A stretch of DNA of 64,000 bases from Evernia prunastri (GCA_003184365.1 NKYR01000014.1:62001-126000); one strand, 5' to 3'; positions 1-12,792 are shown, counted from the first letter of the stretch. Numbers and translations: made by a program. The notes: a model not told the origin generated them from the letters alone.

Positions 1-504
1 ACTTGCTTTTGTTCCCACATTGATTGATTTCGAGGTAGTGCCTCAGGGCGACGACGTGGTGCTCGGGCTACGTCACAAGTAGCTCGAAAGGAGTACAATA
101 GTATCAGATGAAGGGCCCGTATCGCAAATATCCATTGCTAAGCTGTAGCAGTAGCATACACCAAAATCGGTAGTGCATGGGAGAGTTCATCCCTTGCTGA
201 AATAGTCAATCAACGGCGCACCATTAGACCGCCGAACTCGGTGAGAAGACCGAGATTGAACTCGTTCATGCTGAATTAATTGCAGCAAAACGTTGGGTTA
301 GAGAAGCCTCCCCAGCACCTGAAGGAAATATGTGTCGGGAAGCATGTCATCTCCCTTGCAGATACGGTCTGCCCTGCAAATGTTGGCTGTATCGCTGTGC
401 TGTTGAGGAGATACCTATTCCACTCTCTCTTCTGCATCCGAGATGGCTTTGTAAGGCGCCGGAAGTTGTGGTGGGCTGGCAAATGACATTCGATTCGAAC
501 ATCN

Positions 505-677
505 GATAATGATCCACCTTCTCAATATTTAGAGATCATTAAGCGATATTTGGCCTGGTGGGGTACATACTTTAGTATGGTAACCCCACCAAAATTAAGG
601 TACCTCGGCAAGAACGGGAGGCTGATTTTAGCTGCAAATCAGTGACGGGGGACTGTGGGAGGGGGACTGTCCCGAGT
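505..677. repeat. 173-bp exact direct repeat, copy 1
   Basis: This stretch is identical, base for base, to 1178-1350. It starts directly after an undetermined base (N at 504). It contains an internal hairpin at 557-590 (GGTGGGGTACATAC arm, TTTA loop, imperfect complementary arm) and a short inverted pair TAATGATC/GATCATTA at 507-514 and 534-541. The arrangement could be a pair of short terminal repeats of a small non-autonomous element, or a local duplication. Because single Ns lie at 504 and 705, an assembly join is also possible. Confidence 0.85.
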
Positions 678-1164
678 TGAGTGGTTGAGTGTAGTCGCTG
701 TGTGNGTTCAAATTCTGGGGACACAGCCTACTCAGAAACCCAGCCGAGTACCTTCGGAAGACCGTATCAACACCCCAAGTCCATTGATATCAGAGCCGTC
801 CTTGAATGACTTCATCAATGTCGATGATTTTGACGATTTTCCCCCTCTTTCACCGTCTCCGCCTGCATCGAGAGCCCCACCTCTTCTAGAATGGCCCGAT
901 CGACGCAGTCAACAGCAAAGACTTGTTCTACCAGAAGACCTGGATCCAACACCTTCAGCAATGACTCGGGTCCGGCGAGGTGTAGCCTCCAAGTCTGAAA
1001 AGCAGGCTAGATGGGAGTCCCAGCTCCGTCACGACGAGGAGGATAAGGCGGAGCGAGCGACTGCTAGAGAGGCTGCGGCAGCGAGAAGGAAGGCGAAGTC
1101 TATGAAGCCTAGGGAGGAGGATGTTAGCCAATTGGCTGATCATTTGTTAAGTTCTTCGCTGTAG
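655..1164 (+). CDS. Uncertain ORF between the two 173-bp repeats
   Basis: This open frame of about 169 codons starts inside repeat copy 1 and stops just before copy 2. It includes one undetermined codon at the N (705). The predicted product is Pro/Ser-rich and acidic in its first half and strongly basic in its last third (Arg/Lys/Ala-rich, helix-like, residues about 100-155). I recognise no family. The basic tail could be a decayed transposon protein end, but nothing proves this. Its position between identical repeats suggests it travels with the repeat unit. It may not be a real gene. Confidence 0.25.
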   Translation: MGGGLSRVEWLSVVAVXVQILGTQPTQKPSRVPSEDRINTPSPLISEPSLNDFINVDDFDDFPPLSPSPPASRAPPLLEWPDRRSQQQRLVLPEDLDPTPSAMTRVRRGVASKSEKQARWESQLRHDEEDKAERATAREAAAARRKAKSMKPREEDVSQLADHLLSSSL

Positions 1165-1177
1165 AGTAGTTAGTGCT

Positions 1178-1350
1178 GATAATGATCCACCTTCTCAATA
1201 TTTAGAGATCATTAAGCGATATTTGGCCTGGTGGGGTACATACTTTAGTATGGTAACCCCACCAAAATTAAGGTACCTCGGCAAGAACGGGAGGCTGATT
1301 TTAGCTGCAAATCAGTGACGGGGGACTGTGGGAGGGGGACTGTCCCGAGT
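1178..1350. repeat. 173-bp exact direct repeat, copy 2
   Basis: Second copy of the 505-677 sequence, offset by exactly 673 bp, with no differences. Identity stops abruptly: after GAGT the two copies continue with TG and CA respectively. Perfect identity implies a recent duplication, gene conversion, or an assembly artefact. Confidence 0.85.
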
Positions 1351-2633
1351 CAAGTGGGCAAAACGCCAGATTCACCTCACACCTATCGTCCACGGTTTTT
1401 CCCTGCCGGAAACAAAATAATTGGCGAAATAGTCCTTCTTAAGTCCCTACAAGCGAGTACCGGATCTGCCATCCCCGAACCCGGATTCGGGGGAGAGGTG
1501 AAAAGAAAAGAAAAAAAGGTCCGGCCAAGTGGCATATGCAATATGCTGAACATAATCAGGATTTCATCCTTGTCGAGAGAGGCATTGCATGTGCGGGGCG
1601 GATCCGCTTTCACTCTCCCATGAACTTCAAAAATCTGGGGATAGTAAAGCCGGATGCGACATAGGCTGGTACTCCCGATTCCTCATGTATACAATTTCCT
1701 TTTCCAATACGATAGATGCCAAACTCAATTACCATGAAACATTCACTACTAACGAAATGCGTACACATGGTGAACGGACCCAGTTCGCTCCCTCCGAGTC
1801 CTATATACCGAAGCTGCACTCGGTCCTCCCCCCAAAAATTCCATAACCAAATGGCCCCTAAGTCTCCCCCCACCCGGACCCAATTCCGAGCTCTCTAACT
1901 CACAACGCCCCGACCCGACCATACCCCCCGCATGTGACAAAGTACCTCAGCCACCAATCTCCACCAATACTTCGCCTGACTACCCTTCCTACCCTATCCT
2001 CACCACCACCCCCCCTTTACCATCCCTGAGAGTAAAGTGACAGCACCGATAAGATATACTTACGCGCTTGGAACGGCTGCCAGACACACGGATGCATACG
2101 ATACCAAACGAAACCCAAAATATCCCCACCCTTACCCCTCGGAGATCCCGCACGGCACTGCATTAGCGGGGTCGCTAGGGGGGCCGCGTCCTGCACATGT
2201 GGACCTATCGTGCCGCCGAGTCCTGCGGTCGTGGGAGGGCCCGGGTTGGGGTGATCGCTACGGGAGGACGTTATTAAAGGTTTGCAACAGGGATTTCAAC
2301 TTTATTGCTAGAGTCCTATCAAGACTTGAGCCCTAAAATGTTCCGAGCGATTGCGACCTATTTGTCGGAAATTTATAAGCGATTTGTAAAGCCATGTGAT
2401 CTATTACTTGCGACGATGTGGTTGAAGAAATTATATTAGTGGCCCTTGACCATTGTGACTATCGAACCGTGATGCATCCCAGCTCTTAGGAGAGTCGTCC
2501 AGCGTGCGATCAGTAAGAAAAAAAGAAAAAAAAAACGATAAAGGAAAAGTCATAAAGCAGAGTCACCCGACCAGTCAGGAGTTCCATGTCCAAGCAGCTC
2601 GATGTATCCGTATATGAGCCGGGGTCTGGGACA
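1351..2633. other. Spacer without a supported gene
   Basis: About 1.3 kb between the 173-bp repeat and the 3' end of the first C2H2 gene. Only short open frames occur, on both strands, with no recognisable protein. The plus strand is C-rich around 1840-2010. I see no RNA gene. Confidence 0.6.
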
Positions 2634-5317
2634 TTACTCCACAGCATCCCCGTCCCTCCTCCTCTTTCTAGGACCCCGTCTTGCCAATGTAGTACCCGTA
2701 TCACCTTCGTGTACAGTCCGTACATGCTTTCCCAAATTATCCGAACGGCTGATGACCGCGTTGCATCCCGGTACCGTACACAAAAGCCCAACGATATTCC
2801 CGTGATTGCGAGTTGTTCGCATGTGACGTCTCAAGTTCGATGAACGGTCTCGTGGAGAGCCGGTAAAGACTGCCTCACATAGAAGGCAATGTGTGACGTC
2901 GTTACTCGAGGGAGGAGACGAAGTGGAGAAGGGTGTCTCGGGTGATGTAGCTGAGCTGGGCGGAGTCGTTGGTGAAACCCCATTGGTGAAGAATGGAGAG
3001 GTAATGGTCGATGGCGACGAGCCAATGAGGGTCTTGCTTTCGGTGGAAGACGGTGCTGGAACGTTTTCGACCAATTTTTGCTTGAGATCAGGCATCACGG
3101 TGACGCTAGTATTGCGTTGATGATGAGGTACGATGTGCCCGGGTCGTTGTTGAGAGTCTATCTCGATCACTGAGGCTAGGACCGTATCTAAATGTGCGGC
3201 ATAACATCGATCGCGCCAATCCGGGCCTGCTTCATACATAGCGCGGTCGCAAATAGAGGTAACCGCGTCGAGGTATCTCTTATAGACCTGCGGGGACAGG
3301 CATGATGACTACCATCAGTCAGTGGATATCTCGGCGACATGATTGGATGAGTGCCGACCTTGCCATTCGAAATCAGCGAGACCTCAACCTCACGAACACT
3401 GCGCAGCGATCCACCTCGGAGTTCGGAAGCGGTAAAATCAATGCTACTACGGAGGGCTTCGATACCGTCGCGGTTTTGGAGTGGATGGATGATCGTCTCT
3501 AACATCTCTTCAATATTGGTGACATGGTTCTCAGCATACCAGGCCAGATGATTGGGATGTTGTTTGCTTCTCTCAATAATTCCGGCGTATTCGATTCCTA
3601 CAGGAGAAGGTCAGGCCAGAAAACATAAATAGATGTCGATGAGTTGGCTTACCATCAAGGAATCTTAAGCACTCTAGTAGGACTGGGCCTGTCTTGAGTG
3701 AATCCAACGCCGACTTCGAAGCTGACCTCACTGGCCATCTTCGTACTTTCGACTCGCTAGCCTCATTCGACGCTGAACCATCAATGCCGACGGCAGACCT
3801 TCGCAATGGCACAAGCGTTCCACTCGTCTCGTCAAGGAAGTAATTACCACAAGACAGTCTTGCTGACGAACCCTGAGGCCACCACAGCAGGTTCAGGAGG
3901 TGAATGAACAACCGTGCGTCATTCTCGTTCAATATAAGATGCTGCCATTTGAGAACGTCTTGGAAATACTCATTCCAGCAATGCGATTTATCGTCTCCGT
4001 GCATGATGTACGCAGAAGCGTAAGCGAGGTGAGCTAGGGCGAAGACAGTTTCAAAGGTGCCTGGAAGGAGACCACGGTGAACGTGCTGCAAGACCTGGAC
4101 ACCTTTCTCGAACAGGGAGCTTGGTGACAAAGCCGAAGCACGCAGTGCGACTTCTGGGGTTGATTGGCATCTACGGACCCATTCCTTATTCAAGACACGC
4201 ACCGTCTCGCGAAGCTCCTGAACTTGTGATTGCGTTGACAAAGTTTCGCCAACACAGAGGCTGCCATGATTCTCGGACGATAGTGGAGTTCGTTTGAAGG
4301 TCGCAGTGACTTTGATCTGACGCGAATCATGATCCCCGATTTTGGACGACGGTACTTTTCCAGTAGTACTGGAAATTGGACTGACTAATTCAGCTTGACC
4401 CGGGGTATTAACCCCAATACTGCGGCAGACGAAAGGGCTCTGAGATGTTGAGACAGGAGACACGAGCATCTCCTTCCGCGGTATTGCACCAAACTGAGGG
4501 TCTTCGAACTGAGTACCGATACCTGTCAAGGTGACGTTGGTGTTCCCGGCTGGGCGATTCACAACAAGACTACCAACATCCATCTCACAGAGCCCAATGG
4601 TTGTAGCTGGCTCCTCGTAACGTGGGAGGTCTTCGGAGTCCCGCGACTCCAGCTCGTATATTTTCTCTGACCGTTTCTGGAAATTGAATCCACAGTCGTG
4701 GTTATGCCTATCGGTATCGGAAAGTTCCATGGGAGATGGTGATCTACGAGATTCATCTTCCATCTCGAACGGCATTTGTTTGGCAAGCCACGTATCGAAG
4801 GAATCTCTTTCGCGTGCTGATGACGATACACAGCCCTTATGGCGTGAGCAGCTTCGGTGACCTAGATGTTTGAAGAACGTAACGGCGCGCTTAAGCTTGG
4901 AGTCTTTCCGTTGCAGCTTGTCATGCGTAGTATTGGGGCACGGTTGCTGCGTGAAGCTTTCAGGACGACAGCAGTATGGGCACCAATACCATGTGTTCGA
5001 TAGCAAAGGACATTCATAAACGTGCTGCAAGGTCGAAGCTAAGTCATCGAACCTTTCGCGACACCAGAGCAATGGGCATGTCAAATGTTCCTTTGCGGTG
5101 ACGACTGACGTATGACCACAATCACTACCACGTAGGTATGCCACCCAATGCTGGAAAGCCAATTGACGCTCGGGCTGTGAGAGAGTGTGATTTGGTACTT
5201 TTGGGTTCGTTTGGCAAAAGTAGTGCAGCAGTCTGTTTTCTATGTCGTTAGTGAACGTCGTTTTCCCGAGAGAACGCTGTACTCACGCGCATGGTACTCT
5301 GTCTGCTGTATTTGCAT
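2634..5317 (-). CDS. C2H2 zinc-finger protein, paralogue A
   Basis: Four-exon model on the minus strand: 5287-5317, 3653-5239, 3359-3597 and 2634-3287. Introns are 47, 55 and 71 nt and phases agree throughout, giving about 836 aa. The N-terminal part has Cys/His-rich finger-like segments (TCPLLWC, then WYWCPYC). A conserved KLKRAVTFFKHLGH block follows. The middle is low-complexity and Ser/Pro-rich. The C-terminus, in the last exon, carries two C2H2 fingers (HCLLCEAVF... and LCTVPGCNAV...KHVRTVH) and a basic tail (RKRRR), suggesting a nuclear DNA-binding protein. Start is uncertain: an in-frame ATG at 5431 would add a 38-residue hydrophobic leader, which is odd for a nuclear protein. The donor of intron 3 (GTCGGC) is weak but is supported by alignment with paralogue B. 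Function unknown; a transcription regulator is inference. Confidence 0.78.
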
Positions 5318-5431
5318 ACATTTTGACGGATTGTAATGAGTGCAAGAATGGACCGCTTTTAGTCCTGGATGGAAAAAGGCTGTGACTACGATAGCGACGA
5401 GCGAAAGAAAGAGTAAAATACCGACCATCAA

Positions 5432-8400
5432 TAGAAAAACCCCGTAAGCGGATTTTATTCGACAAGCGACTTGCGCTGCTGTAGGACTCTATGAAGTCCC
5501 GTACCCTGGTCTTTATTGACCGTCATCGTCCTGTCGAGATTCAAGTTGCTCACACTGAGATGTAGATGGCTTGGGAGGACTCTTGAAGCCAACAGGCTCG
5601 AGTCGCGGCTTGATTGGCCAATGAGAGGGCGCCATCCCAAAAGAAGAAAAGTGGGCCCAACCCCATGGCAGTCTGGCCGAAGGACTTGTGCCAAAATGAC
5701 CCTGCACGGCCTGGCCCAATATGTAGGTCCTTTGGAGGTTGGCCTTGGCCATGAGGAAGCGAGGCAACATGTGCTTGGCCAGAAAGTCATTCCTCGACTC
5801 CACCTTCAGCGACTGGTGTGTCCTCCTCCCAGTGTACCATCCTTTGCTCTGAGTGGAAAGACCAACGACTCCCCGACAGGAGCGCCAATCCTTCTGACAT
5901 GAGATGAGGCTACCGAGCTAACGGCGGGTGTGTTGGTGACTTGTCACCGGTGTTGGTGAAGTCCTGTACCGGGACCAAGAAACTAATGGATTCTTGGCAC
6001 ATCGCCCTCTTTTGCATCGCATACGTCTGGGTGTGCGGTGACACAAGCTAAGGGGTAAGGTCCGGGCACAAATGAGGACGGGTTGGATAATTGTCAACTT
6101 CCGAAGGATCAGTCCTACATAAAGAGAATTTAGGATGCAACACAGAGTGCTGTTTAGGGCCTGGACCTACCAATAGACTTGCTGCAGTGTTCCAACGATA
6201 TCTTCATCAACCAGCAAGGGTCCTGCCAAGGCCATTCTTCCGCGTAGGGCGCGTAACATTTCCAGCCGGTCAGCTCCTCTGGGGATCTGATGGTGTGAAG
6301 AAGATGGTGGGGGGTAGTCTCGGGACGAGTGCATGGATTGAGGGAGAAAACGGCTCACTAAAAATACTCGTAGAAAAATTGGTTGTTGATTGTCAACGAG
6401 CGCAGTTGTTCGCGAAGAAGAAATCGAGGAAACGGTCAATACATATATCCTACATGGCGATGAACATAGCCACGCTCTGAATGATGCACTCCATCTCAGT
6501 AGTTCCAATACACAGCCTTCGACCGCAAGGCTGTGCAATTCAAGGGGGTGGGAGAGATAAGCGTGGGGTCCCCAGCCTGATATCGATAGCCAATGAGAGT
6601 GGATTACGCATGCACCGTATAAACGTCAAAGATCGACAAGGTAGTGCAACGCCGAGACTCTCATAAGGTTAGCTTAGTCTGCCACGTATCTGCGTAGGCA
6701 AGTAAGACCTCGTGATGTTTTTTTTCATGAACATACCGCCCATCGATGGTGATCATATAATGATCATTATCGTACAGACTCACACTTGCAACATCGAGAC
6801 CAAGTTGGATCGATATCATGTCCTTTATCTTGGAAGAAGATCGATGGATGGTGAAAAGGGCAGCGAAGACAATACAAAACGTGACTGTGCTTCCTCCTTC
6901 CTGTTTAATCTTACCTGCGTGCTTACCGCATATGGCTTTTCCGAATCGAGCAGATGCGCTGGGAGGAAAGCGATTCACCGTGGATCTTTCTGTAGTGAAA
7001 AGACAATCTTCAGCCTTCAACTGTCATATCGAAAGAGTATGACCCCAGTACCTACCTGTCAGCCAATGAGTGATTAATGGCGAACAACAACCGTCGTCGT
7101 CAGTCCAATCCCCGAATGCCAAGCCACTAACCTTAGGCCTCGAATTACTCCGGCGTTTGTCTTATTGCCGAGAGATCACTTCCTTACACTCTTTGATTCT
7201 ATGCTGTAAGCTAAAATATACATATCAGTGTGACGAGAAGACGCCATGGTGCTGTGCGACCGAAGGCTCGCCGGTGTCAGAGAACCAACCAATCCGCTCA
7301 ACTTTCATTACCAGTCCTGCGCCCAGGTCTTGACGCGTTTGAGTATTCAGCACCAGCACAGCCATAACAATGGTCGGCCGCGACAGTGACCGGATTACCC
7401 GGCATAGCGCATATGGGACCTGGGCTACACGTAACACCGGGAAAGGATACCTTTTAGATGGAAATTGAGCTGAAAATGGAGATGGACCGGCAGAAGAGGT
7501 GGGAAGAGCAGGGCCAAACCCTTGAACAGAGGCGCGAGCGCTGGAGACTAGGGATCGACGTTCGCGATGCTCTTTGTCGATCAATCGTCAGGCGATACTC
7601 CAGTTCTACATAACTATTGATGGCGGTAAGACCCCGAGGGAGGGTAGAACCACGGAGGTAAAGAGAGGGGCGCTCATTGAGGTGGCGCTGCTGGGAGCGC
7701 CAATATGGGAAAATGCGGTCGTAGGAAGGGCACTAGAGGTATAATAACCTATGGTCTGGTCGTCATGCTCACCCTCAGAGTCCTTCCTGGAATCATCGCC
7801 AGCTGTGCCTCCAATTCTATCGGACATGCGCCCCATACCACCACCCCCCGCGCTAGTTCCTGGTCCTGAACTGACGCTGCTGGCAGGGCATCATGAGAGC
7901 ACAAGAACGTCAAGGTGACACGCTGGATCTAAATGCATGATTATACGTAGAAAATGATAAGATTTAGGTGAAGAAAACCGTAGACTGCAGGATTTGAGAC
8001 ATATGATCGAGAAAAGGTTATGGTTTTGAGCTGATTTGTATTTTCGCCAGGACCAAAATCACAACACGGGATCGTTGGTGTAATCATTAGTCTCGTACAG
8101 ATATAGGTGACAAAGAATGTGGTCTTCTTGCGATACAATGATCAAAAAGTGAGTAATAATCGTTGCCTCCGGAAGCTCATTCACACACATCTCTCGCTTA
8201 CCATCTACTTTACGATGGACCTAGCCGCAAATATTCATGCTAAAGAGCCACCAGGAGCCCGTGACTTGCGAATATTCATACACGTACTGTAGCCAGGATC
8301 TTGATGGAAGACCGCTATTCACAAAGTTGGCAAGAGCGTAAGGAAGTCGATTACGGAGCTGTGTTTGAGAGGATGAACCATCGAGGACGAGGTTTTGCAG

Positions 8401-9488
8401 TATAAACCAAGCAGTCTATAAAAACAGCTCCAGTCATGCTGTCTCCGTGTCTGATGAAACGACTGAACCCCTAGATTGACGTACTCCGTCACATAGGCCC
8501 TCTATCTCGACCCAAATCCGCTCCTGAAGCCATATTCATTGTCCTCAGTGTTCCTCATACCTCCAAAGTACAATATGGTTTCTATCCGCTTCCAATCCTC
8601 CTCTCGGTATCCTCAAGCCAACGACCCGTCTAAGTCATCGAGGTCTTCTGTCCTAGCATAATCTGCTCGTGTCTCTCCTTTTTCATCCTCCACACGTCCA
8701 ACTGCGATGCTGGCTGCTCCTCTAGCGTACTCAGCCGCTCGGCAGTGAGCTGGCGCTTCCCGGTGCCTTTTCTGGATCGGCGAAATGGGTCCGCAGAGGA
8801 GACAGCCGAGCGATTCCGAGTTGAAACACACCGCATTGTTGCTGGAGCCTCTGGCCAATAGGCTGGGCTGCTACCGTACCGAATAAGGCTTTGATATTGA
8901 ACTTGATGAGTACTTCAGAATGCTTGTCTTGAGCCTACAGGTAACAGTATTAGCAGAGGCTCAGCACGATGATCAAATTCGTGGGGAAGAGACAATTCTG
9001 AAGGAAAATACTAAGAGTACGAGTGCACTAGGGGTCTTTTGATATGAAAAAGATCCGCTATGCTAGACGAGAGGTTCAAACTCGAACGCCACGCTATCGT
9101 CTCGGCAAACGAACCGTAAAGGGTCTGAAGGGAAGAGAGAAGGTCTCATGGGGGCTTACCTGTTTCAAAAAATCTTTGGTTCTGTACACCGAAGGGATTC
9201 TGTACCAGGAGCTTTAAACGGAGTCTACAACTTTCCCCGGCTTTCATACATTGTTCAGATGTCTTTGATATAAACTTCACAACCCTACTACCCGGCAGCC
9301 GACAGGCATGTGACGCTTCGTCTCTTGCCATTGCTATTTTAGTCAACATCTCGCTTTCGAGCGTTGCTACTAGTACGATGATGGCCTCAATTGCTGGCAG
9401 TCGTTGCCATTGGTGCGTTTCCGGCTTTTGTATCAACGATTGGGGCTCGGGCAGGGTCACTATCTTGCGACACGCAGTGCCCGCGTTA
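5432..9488. other. Gene-poor spacer with possible decayed ORFs
   Basis: About 4 kb upstream of paralogue A with no gene I can support. The longest frames (for example minus 6661-7020 and 7225-7584, plus 5516-5902) have no recognisable domain, no clear exon partners and overlapping alternatives on the other strand. A short minus-strand segment at 8630-8836 gives a charged helix-like product and could be an exon remnant. The region most resembles decayed sequence between two duplicated genes. Confidence 0.5.
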
Positions 9489-9655
9489 GCCTTGGTGGAA
9501 AGCAACATCGAGTCCTTCGGCAGGCGATGCCTACAACTGGTGGCAGTCAAATCCAAATTCTGCAACAGGCGCTTCCTACATTAGTGGAAAGCATAATCGA
9601 GTCCTGCGGCAGCCGACGTGCATTAGTGGCAGTCATATCCGAGTCCTGCCGCTCG
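9489..9655. repeat. Imperfect tandem repeat, about 88-bp period
   Basis: Two adjacent units, about 9489-9570 and 9578-9655, share the sequence pattern ...TGGTGGAAAGCA.ATCGAGTCC... followed by ...TGGCAGTCA.ATCC... The units differ at roughly one base in five plus a 3-base gap. On the minus strand both units can be read as related peptides, but in different frames, so any former coding repeat is now frameshifted. Confidence 0.6.
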
Positions 9656-10131
9656 CTTAGTTTCCTGCACGAAAGTATGACGTTGATGGGGAATGCATGG
9701 TCCCTGAGACAAGCCTTCGTGTTGGATATCCTGCCGCACCTTAACTGTGCCCAAAAGACAGCAGTGCTAGCTGTTCCTCTCACAGACAGGATCTGTGCAA
9801 CCAGCAGGCTCAAACTATCTTCATCCTGGCAAAATATGGCACCTTACCAGGTCTCTCCAAGGATATAATTAGATTGATGCTCTGTTGACTTGCAAATACT
9901 TATACGGTGAATTCCATAGGGGGTACACGCATATGTTTGGATTCGTAGATTAAAGAAAGTATTATAGATTCTATAGGCGTTGCACAAAAGCATGTACCAA
10001 AAGTCCAGCACCTCGCATGGGCATAGGCAGTCCCCCTTCCGAGCATCGTTTCAGGGAACACCAAAGCATTGACCAGACGCTAGGTGGATGTCTGGCCTGA
10101 GCCAACGAAAGGGGGGTAGTAGTCACGACTC

Positions 10132-12672
10132 TCAATCTGTGGTATCTCTGCTCTCTCGACGAGAACAAGCGGTCTGCCTCTGCATAGGCGGATCAATTTT
10201 ATGTATTTTTCGTTGATGGGATTGAAGACCGTCCACACGGCTGAAGCGCTGATGGCACAATTCACACTCGGGCCGAGGGGCATCATCCTGCGTGTGATGC
10301 AGGGCTGTCCTCAGGTGTCGATTGAGGTTCTGTTTCTGGCAAGAGCCTGTGAATTGCATGCGACAAGGTTCATGGGGACAGTAGGACACATCTTCGGTAG
10401 AATTGAGACCGGACTGAAGCAGTGTATGGGCGGATTCCGAATGAGTGTTGTTGGCCGCCGCGCGAGAGGCAGTCGCGCTCATAGGGACCATGATACTCGT
10501 ATCACTGTTGTGTGTGCTGCACGGCGAAAAAGGAGGACTCAGGGCACTGTATCGCGGATGGTCCTTGACTTGAAAAAAAATCTTCAAGGCCGTGTTCGAA
10601 TCTGTGGTGTAGAAACCGTCCCGCCAATTCTCTCCCCAATCCTGCATCGCCTTATCGCACAGGAATTTCACGAAATTTACGCATCTGGCAAGGACCTGGC
10701 CAGGTTTAAAAAAGGACTAGTACAAATTAGCACTGAGGTGTGAAGTAGTATTATAGGATCTCGCTTACCCTGACCGTCGACGTCAGCGTCATTTCAAGCT
10801 CCCGAACGTTACGTTGCAGTCCGCCGCGCACGTCCACTTTACTATCCACAGTATAGCCACCAAGCCCTTCTTGGACCACGTATCTTTGAAGACCGCTGAC
10901 AATATCGCCTGTTTTGCATTCCATCGTCGAGACGTTACTGATATGTTGCGCAGTATACCATGAACCAGCTGCACGACGATCGGCTATGTCCTCCAGAAAG
11001 AGCGTGTACTCGAGAGCTAAATTGATGGCACTAGGTCAGCGCACGAGCGAAGACTGTTAAACGCCCACTTACTGTCCAAGATGTTTGTACATGCTTTGAT
11101 GGCCAGAGAACCTCGCATTCTTCTGTGCCGAATGGTCTGTGCACTGTCTTCCGTCAGGGGAGCAAGGCCGTCGCGTTCTTTCTCCTGCAAAGCAGCGTAC
11201 CCGCTTGAGGACGGAATGTTGCTGAGCATTTTCAGGAGTACTGCGCTCTCGGTGGGTAGGAAGATGTCATCACAGGAACCGCTCAGAAGTTGTGAAGTCG
11301 CACTAACTTCTTGAGGGTGGCACAGTCGACTGATGGATTTCACCAAAGTGGCTTTCTCGATATCGTTGGACAAAAGATCCTGCCATTGGTAGGCTTCCAT
11401 CAGGAACGCATCCCACGAATATGAAGGATCATCTCTGTGGCTGATGTACGCAGAAGCCCCAGCCACGTGGATGAACGCGAAGACGTCCTGAAAGCTGCTT
11501 GGTACCGAGCCCCGGAAGTGATCCCGTAAAACTCTGAAGCCATTCTCGACCAGGGCACTGGTGTAGGAATCTGAGCAAGGCCGTGTGATATTGATACTTT
11601 TGGCAAGCCTTCGGATCCATTCCTCACTCATGGCACGCACTGCCCCGCTGAACTCACTTACTTGAATTTGGGTTGTGGAAGGCTTTTGTTTGGACGGGTA
11701 GTCCTCGAGTTCATGTACTGGTGGCGGCAAGCTCGGCGTAGAGCTAGTGAATCTTTCGCTAGCAGGCAGTTCGTATGGAGCCGGCGAGCTACCAGTGAGA
11801 GATGCAGGGACGGTGAGAGCATGGTTTCCCGAATTGGGCATAGCTATCGAGCGACGTCTTGCCTCTAGATGAACATCTTCGTCCGCGGCGAGGCTTTCGG
11901 ATGGAACGGTTGGAGGAGAGTAGGGCTGACGCCAGTCTTGGTAATTGTCTCCCCAAAACTGTGGACTGCTGGTCGAAGGAGTGTAGTGCATAGTGCTCGC
12001 GGTAGGTGACGTGGGCGTAACACACTGTACATCGTGTCCCAGCTCGTGTATCTTGCCACTATCCAGTTCCACAGGACGTGGCGATGTATCCCCAAGCTCA
12101 TATGTTCGGTTACGAGAGTATGAATTGCTGTCGAGGTGATCGGCGTAGGCGTTAACAGCTAGTTCTGAGGATGCTCTTGAGCGGCCATGTTTCTTATGAC
12201 CAAGGGTTTTGAAGAAAGCCACGGCCCGTTTAAGCTTTGTCTCTTTGGCTGGATCAACTGCATGAGCGGTGACCATTGGTATGGATTCAGTCGCAGTGAG
12301 TCTTTCTCCGCGGCAACACAATGGACACCAGTACAAGCCATCCGAAAGCCAAGGGCAAAAGGAGACATGATGCAACAAAGCTAGGCGATCTTTGCAGCTG
12401 GTGCGACACCATGGTGATAGACAATGCAGATGTTCCTTCGAAAAAATGTGCGCTGAGGAGGAGGAACTATACATAACCCAGCTTTGAAACTCGATTTGAC
12501 AATAGCCGTGCGAAAGACAAGCAATTTGATGTTCCGTGTGCACATGATGCAGGTACCGTTGCAGACTAGATTCTTAGTGTCAGCGACGGCCTTCAAGGAA
12601 GAAGCGGATACTGCACTCTACGTACGCGCAAGGTACGTCTGGGATGGAACCATGACCGATAGTCTCAGACAT
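10132..12672 (-). CDS. C2H2 zinc-finger protein, paralogue B
   Basis: Four-exon minus-strand model: 12626-12672, 11073-12565, 10769-11016 and 10132-10695, with introns of 60, 56 and 73 nt (the last counted from the GTAAGC donor) and consistent phases. The product is about 783 aa. It aligns with paralogue A along its whole length: the Cys/His-rich start (LYWCPLCC), the KLKRAVAFFKTLGH block, the EEWIRR and SAYISHRDD regions, the EYTLFLEDIA region and the C-terminal exon. That last exon has two C2H2 fingers (YCPHEPCRMQF...NRHLRTALHH and ECELCHQRF...QSHQRKIH). Introns 2 and 3 lie at the same place and phase as in A. The start at 12672 is the nearest ATG; an in-frame ATG at 12792 is an alternative. 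Probably a nuclear DNA-binding protein (inference). The two copies are highly diverged, so the duplication is old. Confidence 0.78.
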
Positions 12673-12792
12673 TATGAGACTTTGCGAGAGAGAAAGTGGC
12701 CAAGAGGTCGGAGTGCCCGAATAAATGCACTTTGCGGATCTAGGACGGTATCGAGAAAAGACGTGCGAAGTATGGATTGTATACCAAGCCAT

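Noticed and set aside
9146..9868. ORFs on both strands around the tandem repeat
   Set aside because: Apparent similarity within them is due to the DNA repeat and the frames are shifted between units.
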